A stretch of DNA of 64,000 nucleotides from Deltaproteobacteria bacterium (GTDB lineage: Bacteria; Desulfobacterota; Binatia; HRBIN30; CADEER01), in contig JAJCZJ010000019.1 of assembly GCA_029262455.1 (NCBI GenBank), positions 36,753 to 100,752 on the forward strand, read 5' to 3'. Below are positions 52,753-60,338 of the stretch, piece by piece. A program made the position numbers and the translations under genes. Under the pieces are notes generated by a model that was given only the letters and a program-made list of their open reading frames with translations, had not been told where the DNA came from and did no database searches. Within the stretch, counting starts at the first letter, position 1, and each line of letters begins with the position of its first letter.

Positions 52753-54259
52753 GTCCGACGATTCCTCGCGGGAAGTGATCGACGATCTCGGCGAGTTGCT
52801 GGCAGCTCTGCCGCCACGATGGCGCGAAGTGGTCATCGAAATGGACCACCTCGAGCAATTGATCGAGGTCGTCTGTGACCTAGGGCGGCAGCCTGAAGCG
52901 CGCTTCCCTAGTGGTGTTCGACCGATTGCCGAGGAGCCGGTCGCCGCGGGCGACATCGATCATATTTGCGCGAGGATTGGAGAGTTCGGCGGCGACAACC
53001 GAGCTGGTATTGAGCGAACGCTGCACCGTATCTCGGCCTTGCGCAATCGCAGCGGCCGAGTCGTTGGGGTTACCTGCCGAGTCGGTCGTGCGGTGTACGG
53101 AACGATTGCCGTGGTGCGAGAGTTCGTCGAATCTGGCCAAAGCGTGTTGCTCGTGGGGCGTCCTGGGGTTGGCAAGACCACTCTGTTGCGCGACGCGGCG
53201 CGACTATTGGCCGATCTCGACAAGCGCGTGATGATCGTCGACACATCAAACGAGATTGGCGGCGACGGCGACATAGCTCATCCCGGCATTGGGGCGGCGC
53301 GCCGCATTCAGGTCCCGTCTCCGGACCGCCAAGCGGCGGTCATGATCGAAGCTGTGGAAAACCATATGCCCGAGGTCGTTGTGATTGATGAGATCGGCAC
53401 GGAGGCGGAAGCGAGGGCGGCGCGAACGATCGCGGAGCGTGGGGTTCAGCTCATCGCGACAGCGCACGGTGTGACGTTGGCCAACTTGATCGCTAACCCG
53501 ACGCTGTCGGATCTGGTCGGAGGCATTCAAACGGTAACGCTGGGCGACGACGAGGCACGTCGGCGGCAGACCCAGAAGACCGTGCTCGAGCGAGAATCTC
53601 CGCCGACATTTGAAGTGGTCGTGGAGATACACGACCGCGATCGGTTTGCGGTGCATCGCGATGTCGCGGCCGTCGTGGACGCCATCCTTCGCGGCCGTGC
53701 ACCGGCTCCGGAATTGCGAGTGCGGCAGGCTGACGGCGCGGTGAGCATCGAGGAAGCGCCTCCGCTGGAGCCGGTGGAGGAACAGCGGTCAAGCACCGAA
53801 GTGATGCGCATTTACCCGTACGGTGTGCCACGGGAACGGTTGGAGCGAGCGATTCGGACACTGTCCGTACCAGCGCGGGTGGTCGGTGAAATCTCTGCAG
53901 CCGATGTGATTTTGACCTCAAAGACCGTGGCGCGGCGGCATGCTCGGCGTCTGGAAGCATTGTCGCGGAGAGGCGCGCGCGTTCAAACTGCGGCCTCCAC
54001 GAGTGCGGCCAAGATCGAGCAGAGCGTCCGCAAATTGTTCGGGCGGCGCCGCAGCGATCACGAGAGTGCCGAAGCCCTGCGCGAGGCGGAGTCGGCAATC
54101 GTCGACGTGCTGTCTACCGGAGCGCTGGCAGCGCTGTCTCCGCAGCGGTCAGCCATAAGGCGCTTGCAACACGAGCTGGCGACAGCGTACGGCCTCGAGT
54201 CCGAGAGCACCGGAGTCGATCCGGACCGGCACATCATCCTGCGCGCCCCGTCCCCGTAG
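52733..54259 (+). CDS. R3H-domain AAA ATPase (SpoIIIAA/Ycf45-like)
   Basis: 508 residues from GTG 52733, overlapping the previous gene. The ATPase domain (about 70-300) has VLLVGRPGVGKTTLLRD (Walker A, about 138-148), IVDTSNEIGGDGDIAHPGIGAARRIQVP, EVVVIDEIGTEAEARAA (Walker B) and a sensor-type ATAHGVTLANLI. This is the same layout as SpoIIIAA and plastid Ycf45 proteins. The linker is followed by an R3H domain at the C-terminus, SAIRRLQHELATAYGLES with R-x3-H, for single-stranded nucleic-acid binding. Role unknown in non-sporulating bacteria. Confidence 0.88.
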   Translation: MQTILAESDDSSREVIDDLGELLAALPPRWREVVIEMDHLEQLIEVVCDLGRQPEARFPSGVRPIAEEPVAAGDIDHICARIGEFGGDNRAGIERTLHRISALRNRSGRVVGVTCRVGRAVYGTIAVVREFVESGQSVLLVGRPGVGKTTLLRDAARLLADLDKRVMIVDTSNEIGGDGDIAHPGIGAARRIQVPSPDRQAAVMIEAVENHMPEVVVIDEIGTEAEARAARTIAERGVQLIATAHGVTLANLIANPTLSDLVGGIQTVTLGDDEARRRQTQKTVLERESPPTFEVVVEIHDRDRFAVHRDVAAVVDAILRGRAPAPELRVRQADGAVSIEEAPPLEPVEEQRSSTEVMRIYPYGVPRERLERAIRTLSVPARVVGEISAADVILTSKTVARRHARRLEALSRRGARVQTAASTSAAKIEQSVRKLFGRRRSDHESAEALREAESAIVDVLSTGALAALSPQRSAIRRLQHELATAYGLESESTGVDPDRHIILRAPSP

Positions 54260-54405
54260 AGGACGGTTGTGCCGCCCGTACCTGTGGCAGAGCGTGTTAC
54301 GGGCAGGGCCGGGTGAAAAAGATCTTGACACACGGTCAATGATTGTTGCAGATGGTTTTGTATCTTTCGTCTGTGTAGGCGGGAAAGGTTGTGGGTGGTG
54401 GTGGT

Positions 54406-54693
54406 ATGACGAAGGCACAGCTCGTGGAGAAGCTAGCGGAAGCTGGCGGGGTGACCAAGAAGGAGGCTGCGGCAGTTCTCGAAGGCCTCGTCGCGGCAGT
54501 CGTCAAGTCCGTCAAGAAGGGTGACCCTGTGAAGATCCCGAACCTGGGGACCTTTCGGAAAGTGCACAGCAAGGCGCGTGTGGGGCGAAACCCGCAGACC
54601 GGGGAAGCTGTCAAGATTCCGGCGCGCAAGAAAGTGCGATTCACGGTCGCGAAGAGCTTCAAGGAATCAATTCTCGGCGCGAAAAAGAAGTAG
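54406..54693 (+). CDS. hup: HU-family nucleoid protein
   Basis: 95 residues from ATG 54406; GTG at 54391 would add five residues. MTKAQLVEKLAEAGGVTKKEAAAVLEGLV and IPNLGTFRKVHSKARVGRNPQTGEAVKIPARKKVRFTVAK are textbook HU, including the Pro-tipped DNA-binding arm region. It binds DNA nonspecifically and bends it. A TTGACA hexamer at 54325-54330 may be the -35 element; no good -10 at 17 bp was found. No SD of standard strength. Confidence 0.95.
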   Translation: MTKAQLVEKLAEAGGVTKKEAAAVLEGLVAAVVKSVKKGDPVKIPNLGTFRKVHSKARVGRNPQTGEAVKIPARKKVRFTVAKSFKESILGAKKK

Positions 54694-54844
54694 TTTGTTG
54701 GTCCTGCGATTCGCTAGGGTTCTTTGGGCGGATTGACTCGCAGGCTTGCTCGGTCAGTCATTGGTTTATCGGCGGCGGGGGCTGCTGATCGGTGGGCTGG
54801 ACCGTCGGTAGATCTTGGATTTGGGTTGGGTGGAGGTGCTGCGG

Positions 54845-55198
54845 ATGAAAGATCGCGCGAACAGTCTATTCGAGCCGGATACTCTGTTGCCGGCGCAGTT
54901 TTATGCTGCGTTTCGAACGGGGTCGGTGGTTGCGGGCGAGAAACGGTTGATGCTTGCCGTTCTCGAAGACGCTGTCGATTGTTATCGAAAGTACTCGACG
55001 GCTCGCGAGGGCCAGGGAGTGCAGCTGTTTCGCGACGTGGAAGTGTGGTTCTCGTCGCGTGACCGCAGATGGTTTTATTCCTACGAAAACATCTGCGACA
55101 CGCTTGAGATCAATGCGGATTACGTTCGCGGTGGGCTGGTGCAGTGGCGCAGAGTCGTCGTCGACAAGATTCGGCAGCCGGCTGAAGCCGTCGGCTAG
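54845..55198 (+). CDS. Small conserved protein, paralogue of the 56016 gene
   Basis: 117 residues from ATG 54845 with GGAGGT upstream. EKRLMLAVLEDAVDCYRKY is followed by a beta segment (VEVWFSSRDRRWFYSYENICDTLEINADYVRGGLVQWRR) that resembles a winged or HTH-like C-terminus. The 56016 gene shows the same two blocks (LMLAVMEQAL and AFSLDAVCSQFQMSPAAIRDQVRRRL), so both belong to one family. I do not know its function; DNA binding is possible. Confidence 0.7.
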   Translation: MKDRANSLFEPDTLLPAQFYAAFRTGSVVAGEKRLMLAVLEDAVDCYRKYSTAREGQGVQLFRDVEVWFSSRDRRWFYSYENICDTLEINADYVRGGLVQWRRVVVDKIRQPAEAVG

Positions 55199-55338
55199 GT
55201 AGCTCGCTGGTCGATCGGGGAGGGCGGCGTAGCAGCCGTGGTTCCTCGTGCCTACTGATGGCGGTTATTTGCGAGCCGCGTCCGATCCTCGTACAAACGG
55301 TCGGCGATGACTGATCGGATCTTGTTGAGGATGTTGGG

Positions 55339-55968
55339 ATGCTGACCGTCGGTTTGACCGGCGGTATCACCGTCGGTTTGACCGGCGGTATCGGCAGCGG
55401 CAAGAGCACTGCGGCCGAATTATTGTCTGAACTCGGAGCCACGGTGATCGACGCCGATCGCGTTGGCCACGAGGTCTACTTACCTGGGACCAAGGGGTGG
55501 GATCAGGTGGTTGCGGCTTTTGGCGAGGGCGTGGTTGGCGACCAGGGCAGCATCGATCGCAAGCAGCTCGGAGCGATCGTGTTTGCTGACGAAGGGCAGC
55601 TAGCAAAGCTGAATGGGATCGTCCATCCGCTCATTCGTGACGCAGTTCGAGACAAGGTTGCGGCAGCCAAGATTGCTCGTCCGGCGGTGCCGGTCGTCAT
55701 CGAAGCGGCGGTGCTGATCGAAGCCAAGTGGTACGACCTGGTGGACGAAGTCTGGGTCGTGGTTGCCGAACCGCAGACGGTCATCGAACGGGTTACCGCC
55801 AGCCGAGGTCTCGATGAGTCCGCGGTACGTGCCCGGATCGACGCTCAGTTGAGCAATCAGGAGCGCACCGAGCGAGCCGACGTCGTTATCGACAATAACG
55901 GCTCGTTGGACGAGCTGCGCACCCAGGTCGAGCGACTCTCGAAGGAGAGACTCTTCCGTGTTGGCTAG
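55339..55968 (+). CDS. coaE: Dephospho-CoA kinase with duplicated N-terminal strand
   Basis: 209 residues. The normal N-terminus MxTVGLTGGIGSGKST is here MLTVGLTGGITVGLTGGIGSGKST, with the eight residues TVGLTGGI in tandem; the P-loop proper is intact at residues 16-24. ATVIDADRVGHEVY, HPLIRD and VVIEAAVLIEAKWYDLVDEVWVV are all present. It phosphorylates the 3'-OH of dephospho-CoA, the last step of CoA synthesis. The extra segment would extend beta-1 and might be disordered. It starts at ATG 55339. Confidence 0.93.
   Translation: MLTVGLTGGITVGLTGGIGSGKSTAAELLSELGATVIDADRVGHEVYLPGTKGWDQVVAAFGEGVVGDQGSIDRKQLGAIVFADEGQLAKLNGIVHPLIRDAVRDKVAAAKIARPAVPVVIEAAVLIEAKWYDLVDEVWVVVAEPQTVIERVTASRGLDESAVRARIDAQLSNQERTERADVVIDNNGSLDELRTQVERLSKERLFRVG
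55345..55392 (+). repeat. 24-bp tandem duplication inside coaE
   Basis: The 24-base unit starting ACCGTCGGTTTGACCGGCGG occurs twice without change (55345-55368, 55369-55392), encoding the repeated TVGLTGGI. Perfect identity implies a recent event or an assembly artefact. Confidence 0.93.
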
Positions 55969-56015
55969 TGGTCGGCCGACCCACCGGAGGCGATCGGCTC
56001 GACTGAAGAAGAACC

Positions 56016-56300
56016 TTACGCAGCGTTGGCGAGCTTTTGCTTCGGAGCGCGCAGTCGTCGGCGTACCTGGTCGCGGATGGCTGCCGGAGACATCTGAAAC
56101 TGCGAACAGACTGCGTCAAGGCTGAAAGCGCTGGAGTCGGCGTCGTAGGCCAGGAAATAGGCTTCGGCGTCGGCCCGCACTGCCGGGCAGCTGCTGTTCA
56201 GATCGGAAAGGGCCTGTTCCATGACCGCCAACATCAAAGTTTCCTCAGACATCAACGTGCGCGACTCAACTTGCGGGGTTAGGACTCTGCCTCGTAACAT
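56016..56300 (-). CDS. Small conserved protein, paralogue of the 54845 gene
   Basis: 94 residues from ATG 56300, with GGGAGG seven bases upstream, so the start is well supported. LMLAVMEQALSDLNSSCPAVRADAEAYFLAYDADSSAFSLDAVCSQFQMSPAAIRDQVRRRLRAPK aligns in order with the 54845 protein and looks like a helix, strand, then HTH-like end. It is shorter at the N-terminus. It is 47 bp past the coaE stop on the opposite strand, converging with it. Confidence 0.72.
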   Translation of the reverse strand: MLRGRVLTPQVESRTLMSEETLMLAVMEQALSDLNSSCPAVRADAEAYFLAYDADSSAFSLDAVCSQFQMSPAAIRDQVRRRLRAPKQKLANAA

Positions 56301-56534
56301 CGTAGCCTCCCTTTTGGCAGGAGCAAGTTAAAGCAAGACCGGTGCCAGTCCCGAGGTGTGATTTTGCAGTTGGCCCACAATCAGCAGTTGACAGTGGAAA
56401 AAATGTCGATCGTCCAACAAAGTGCCGCTGAGCGACAAAATTGTGCCTTGTCATGCGTTGTGCGACTCGCCGCCAGCACACGCTGTGTGGTCCGATTGAA
56501 TCAGTTTAAAACTTAGACAGTATCTGGAGTTGTG

Positions 56535-58040
56535 ATGGCTGCATCGATTGGATTGAGGGTGGATGACCCGCGTTTCTGGGATCCGGATCACTTGCGCACC
56601 GAGGTCGATCGGATTTTTGATGTCTGTGCGGGATGTCGGTTGTGCTTCAAGTTTTGTGGCTCTTTTCCAAAGCTCTTCGAGATGCTCGACGATAAGACTT
56701 CGGCGCTGCGCGAGGAGCATTTGCGGGAACATCCGGAGCTCCGTGAACGAGCTGATCTCCGACGCGCCGAGGCGGCAGCTGCGAATGAACCCGATCCCGA
56801 GGTCCATCCAGAGGTGGAGGTGGGGGTCACCTATGGCGACGAGTTGCCTGAGATCGAGGCCCACTCAACTGGCTTGAGCGGTTCTGAGATCGACGACGTC
56901 GTCGACCTGTGCTTCCAGTGCAAGCTCTGTTATCCGAACTGCCCGTACACGCCGCCGCATGAGTTTGCCCTCGACTTTCCGCGGTTGTTGCTGCGCTGGA
57001 AGGCGCATCGGGTTCGGCGCGACGGGGTGCCTCTGCGCACCCGGCTGATGCGTGATACGGAGGCGATCGGCAAGGCGTCGAGTCTGACTCCAGCGCTGGC
57101 CAATCGGGCTCTGCGCAATCCGGCTCTGCGGAAAACGATGGAGGCGACGCTCGGTATCCACCGCGACAAGCTGATGCCGACGTACCACTCTGAAACGTTT
57201 CCGGCTTGGTGGCAGAAGCACCGACCGCAGGTCGAGGCGGCGCAGGATTTGAAGGATGGCGTCGAAGCGCCGACACCGATGAAGGTTGTGCTCTTTGCGA
57301 CTTGCTTGGTCGACTACAATGATCCTTCGGTAGGACGAGCCGCGGTTCAAGTCTTGGAACACTGCGGTGTGGAAGTCGCGGTTCCCTCCGGGCAAGCGTG
57401 CTGTGGGATGCCCTTTCTCGACGGCGGCGACCTCGACGCAGCCGCGGCCAAGATTCGTCGCAACGTCGATCTCTTGTACCCCTACGTCGAGCGCGGCTAT
57501 CGCATCGTCATTCCGTCGCCGAGCTGCTCGTTGATGGTGCGCGAAGAGTTTCCGCAGATTGTTGCCGATGAGCGCAGCGAGGCGGTAGCGGCAGCGAGTC
57601 ACGACCTCGACGAGTATCTCTACCGCATTGCGCGCGAAGGGCGACTGAAGCGAGATTTCAAGCGCAAGTTCGGACCGATTCGCTATCACGTCCCGTGTCA
57701 CATCCGGGCGCAGAACATCGGGATTCGCGGTCGCGACTTACTGAAGTTGGTCGCCGATCGTGTCGAGTCCGTCGAAGAGTGTACCGGTCACGACGGAACC
57801 TGGAGCATGCAGAAGGAGCACTTCGAGGACTCGCTGCGCTGGGGCAAGAAGGCCTTTGACGGGATGCGGGCGACTGCCGACGACGCCGGCGAAGCGTGTG
57901 CGCTTGCGTGTACCGGTTGTCGGTTGGCTTCGCTGCATATCGAGCAGGGCGCACAGCGGAGTACGGTACACCCAGTCGTCGCTTTGGCGCATGCCTATGG
58001 CTTTGACGTGGGTGTGGAGTTGGACAGCAAGCCGGCTTGA
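56535..58040 (+). CDS. GlpC/HdrD-like iron-sulfur oxidoreductase subunit
   Basis: 501 residues from ATG 56535 (GGAG five bases upstream; GTG 56532 is the alternative). Two 4Fe-4S motifs at the N-terminus, CAGCRLCFKFC and CFQCKLCYPNCPY, then two CCG-type domains: GQACCGMPFLDGGD with VIPSPSCSLM, and YHVPCHIRAQ with ACTGCRLASLH. This is the layout of the GlpC/HdrD family that passes electrons from flavin dehydrogenases to quinone or heterodisulfide. No dehydrogenase partner is adjacent, so the electron donor is unknown. Confidence 0.85.
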   Translation: MAASIGLRVDDPRFWDPDHLRTEVDRIFDVCAGCRLCFKFCGSFPKLFEMLDDKTSALREEHLREHPELRERADLRRAEAAAANEPDPEVHPEVEVGVTYGDELPEIEAHSTGLSGSEIDDVVDLCFQCKLCYPNCPYTPPHEFALDFPRLLLRWKAHRVRRDGVPLRTRLMRDTEAIGKASSLTPALANRALRNPALRKTMEATLGIHRDKLMPTYHSETFPAWWQKHRPQVEAAQDLKDGVEAPTPMKVVLFATCLVDYNDPSVGRAAVQVLEHCGVEVAVPSGQACCGMPFLDGGDLDAAAAKIRRNVDLLYPYVERGYRIVIPSPSCSLMVREEFPQIVADERSEAVAAASHDLDEYLYRIAREGRLKRDFKRKFGPIRYHVPCHIRAQNIGIRGRDLLKLVADRVESVEECTGHDGTWSMQKEHFEDSLRWGKKAFDGMRATADDAGEACALACTGCRLASLHIEQGAQRSTVHPVVALAHAYGFDVGVELDSKPA

Positions 58041-58376
58041 TTCGTCGCTAGTGCACGAACCGCTGATGAATGCAGGTGAACGCTGATCGTGGAGAAAGGC
58101 GAAGGGTGGTGCTGGCTGCGCTCGTTGATTGATGCCGGTGGAGTGTATCGAGAAAAATGGAGGGCGAGGCTGCGTCCGAGCCGCGTAGCGGATCTGGTTC
58201 CCTCGGGTCTTATCAGCCCTGTTTTGGTATCGAACCCGTAAGCTCCGCTGACCTCGCTGCGCTCCATCGCCTGACGTCAGTAGGAGCGCCCCATTTTCGT
58301 TTCCGCATAAAATCTTCGCGCGCCGCGCAGAAACGAGATGTTTGTTCATTGGATTCCACTGACAGGTAGTCACTAG
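58041..58376. other. Intergenic region containing a dispersed repeat
   Basis: 336 bp with no supported gene. It contains a short copy of the GAGGGCGAGGCT repeat (58157). Short frames elsewhere in it have no SD. I saw no other structure of note. Confidence 0.5.
58157..58197 (+). repeat. Dispersed 'GAGGGCGAGGCT' element, copy 3 (partial)
   Basis: ATGGAGGGCGAGGCTGCGTC followed by CGAGCCGCG matches copy 1 at 14762 in the first part; the hairpin's right arm is degraded (GCGGATC). It supports an element present several times in the genome. Confidence 0.5.
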
Positions 58377-58686
58377 ATGGTACACCGCGCGATCGTTCGC
58401 CGTGCAACGGCGTGTTTCTCTCTTTTGTTGACACTGTTGGTCATGTCACCGGCAGTGGCCGGCGGGCAGGTGCCCGTCGGAGACGTACAAGCGTGTTCCA
58501 CGGGCGGCACCTGCACTGAGCTGGCTCCGGCTGCTTGCGGGCTGCACATCTTTTATCGGGGCCACGTGCGATGGACCGACGGCGGGCGAGTGCTGGAAGA
58601 CAACCTTCGCCACGCCGGCCACCAAGAACGAAGCCGACAAGTTCACAGACAAGTGCGGGGTGGGGTCGAGTCCTGCGTGCCCGTGA
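58377..58686 (+). pseudogene. Small Cys-rich secreted protein with an apparent frameshift
   Basis: The start ATG 58377 gives a signal peptide (ending AVAGG) and then GDVQACSTGGTCTELAPAACG. From about 58537 the Cys-rich coding sense continues in the next frame: GCTSFIGATCDGPTAGECWK, then TTFATPATKNEADKFTDKCGVGSSPACP and TGA at 58684-58686, about 102 residues in all. Removing one G from the GGG at 58539-58541 joins the two. The unshifted frame instead runs on as an Arg/Ser-rich nonsense tail. Either a real frameshift mutation or a sequencing error. The protein resembles small exported Cys-rich proteins of unknown function. Confidence 0.6.
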
Positions 58687-58708
58687 GACCGTTCGCCAAG
58701 ACTGATCG

Positions 58709-60103
58709 CTACGGCGCCAATCGAGAGAACGGTTGGTGCCGTAGTGCGGAGGCGGTGGCGGGGCGTTCGCCTTGGCGCAAGATCCACTCCGCCGGGCGCC
58801 AGGTGCGCTCGACCTTGGCGAGATCGACATCTGGGTCGACGAGCAGCGAGGGCGGGGCGCCGTTGAGCGAACATTTCCAGAGCACGCGGATCTCCGGGTT
58901 TGCGATTCCGGCCGCTCGCAATTTGTCGCGGTTGTAGTGAGCGTACTGCAGCATGATGTCGGGAAAGGTCGAGAGTTTCCTGACCTGCCGGTAGACGAGA
59001 TCCTTGGTTGGGTCGACGGTCCATTCTGCGCCGGTCGCCGGATCGCGCGCAGTGATGGTGACGTCGGATTCCTTGCGCCGCAGCTTCATTTGCCAAGCGA
59101 AGCGGTGTCCTTCTTCGGTCCAGCTGACGTTGCCGGGAAAGAGAGCGTGGCGGAACGGGAACAACAGCTGGAAGGCGACGTAGGCGTGCAACATCAGCAG
59201 CACCGCGGCGCTCGTCTTCGGTGCCGTGAGACCGAGACCGACCGGGACGGGAGTTGATCGGATGCGTCGCCACAGGCGGCGCGGCCAGTCGGGATCGAAA
59301 AAGATCGTGATCGCCCCAACCATGAGGTACGAGAAGATCCCGATATTGAGGAAAACCGCGTTGAGTAGGTGAAAGGAAAAGGCCAAGGCATAACCGGCCC
59401 AGCGAGTACGTCGCCGCACGAGTAGAATCGGAATCGCCGCGTCGACGATCAGTCCCGAGTAAGCGATCGCGTAGGCCAACAGGGCTGGCGGAAAGTGTGT
59501 AGCGATCTCAGGTATGTCGGGGCCCTGCTGCACCAGCTGGGTGTACATCGGCTCGCCGCGCAGCCAGTCTCCGTTGAGTTTGGCGATCGCTCCGTAGAAG
59601 TAGACAACAAAGAGCTGAAAACGGAGCAGCCAAACGCACCATTGTGGGACGGCGTCGCTGTAGGTCGAAGCTCGCAAGCTGTCGATCGAAAAGACCCGGT
59701 GAGCGGGCATCCAGGAGAGCAGGAAGGCGACCAGTGTGATCAAGTAGTAGTGGTTCATATAGGTCGCTTGCTCGAGCAAGAAAAAGTACGCATAGCTCGC
59801 GAACAACCCGACAGTGGCGGCGCGGTAGAAGAGACCGATGCTGACCAAGACGCCGGCACCCGCGATGAAGTAAAAGTGCGCGTGGATCCACGGCGGCGGC
59901 AGGGGACGAACGAAGTCGAGATACAGGTACGTGAACTGGGTTGCGGGTCTCACGAAGTATTCGTCGACCCAGCCCTCGTGCAAGTAGCGAAGCGCGTCAA
60001 ACGCGACCATCGCTCCGAAGACGATTCGAAAAACCGCCAGCGCTGCACCGTCGACCGGCTGATTGAGCCGATCGAACCAAGATTTATCTGGTGTCGTCTG
60101 CAT
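58709..60103 (-). CDS. HTTM / vitamin-K-dependent gamma-carboxylase-like membrane protein
   Basis: 464 residues. The N-terminal transmembrane region has NQPVDGAALAVFRIVFGAMVAFDALRYL, QATYMNHYYLITLVAFLLSWMPAHR and CVWLLRFQLFVVYFYGAIAKLNGDWLRGEPM, which match the HTTM domain including the conserved Lys region of gamma-carboxylases. The C-terminal soluble part contains VSWTEEGHRFAWQMKLRRKESDV, also typical. The enzyme family carboxylates Glu with reduced vitamin K in animals; bacterial functions are unknown. Divergent from the DUF1800 gene at 60339. Confidence 0.85.
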   Translation of the reverse strand: MQTTPDKSWFDRLNQPVDGAALAVFRIVFGAMVAFDALRYLHEGWVDEYFVRPATQFTYLYLDFVRPLPPPWIHAHFYFIAGAGVLVSIGLFYRAATVGLFASYAYFFLLEQATYMNHYYLITLVAFLLSWMPAHRVFSIDSLRASTYSDAVPQWCVWLLRFQLFVVYFYGAIAKLNGDWLRGEPMYTQLVQQGPDIPEIATHFPPALLAYAIAYSGLIVDAAIPILLVRRRTRWAGYALAFSFHLLNAVFLNIGIFSYLMVGAITIFFDPDWPRRLWRRIRSTPVPVGLGLTAPKTSAAVLLMLHAYVAFQLLFPFRHALFPGNVSWTEEGHRFAWQMKLRRKESDVTITARDPATGAEWTVDPTKDLVYRQVRKLSTFPDIMLQYAHYNRDKLRAAGIANPEIRVLWKCSLNGAPPSLLVDPDVDLAKVERTWRPAEWILRQGERPATASALRHQPFSRLAP

Positions 60104-60293
60104 CGATTCCGGACACTTCTAACCGGGCCACCACCTCGGAAGAAGGGGGTGACACCGAGGACTTTACTCTCGCGGCTCCAGCGTCGCGAATATTGCCGCA
60201 TGTGCAGCTGTTTGTGACGCGCGATGCCAATGAAAAGGCCAATCTGGGTTCCTCGGATCTATCGTAAGTCACTAGAAGTACTCCAGTTTCTAT

Positions 60294-60317
60294 TTTTTGG
60301 ACAAATTTATCCAAAAA
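60294..60317. promoter_or_regulatory. Inverted repeat in the HTTM-DUF1800 divergent region
   Basis: TTTTTGGA (60294-60301) and TCCAAAAA (60310-60317) form 8-bp arms over an AT-rich eight-base spacer, 22 bp upstream of the DUF1800 start. AT-rich in a GC-rich genome, so a promoter or operator is plausible. Confidence 0.45.
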
Positions 60318-60338
60318 TGGTAGACATATCCCCCAAGA

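Noticed and set aside
54325..54366. Complete sigma-70 promoter for hup
   Set aside because: A TTGACA is present, but no -10 hexamer lies at 16-18 bp; TATCTT is too far downstream. Only mentioned as a possible -35.
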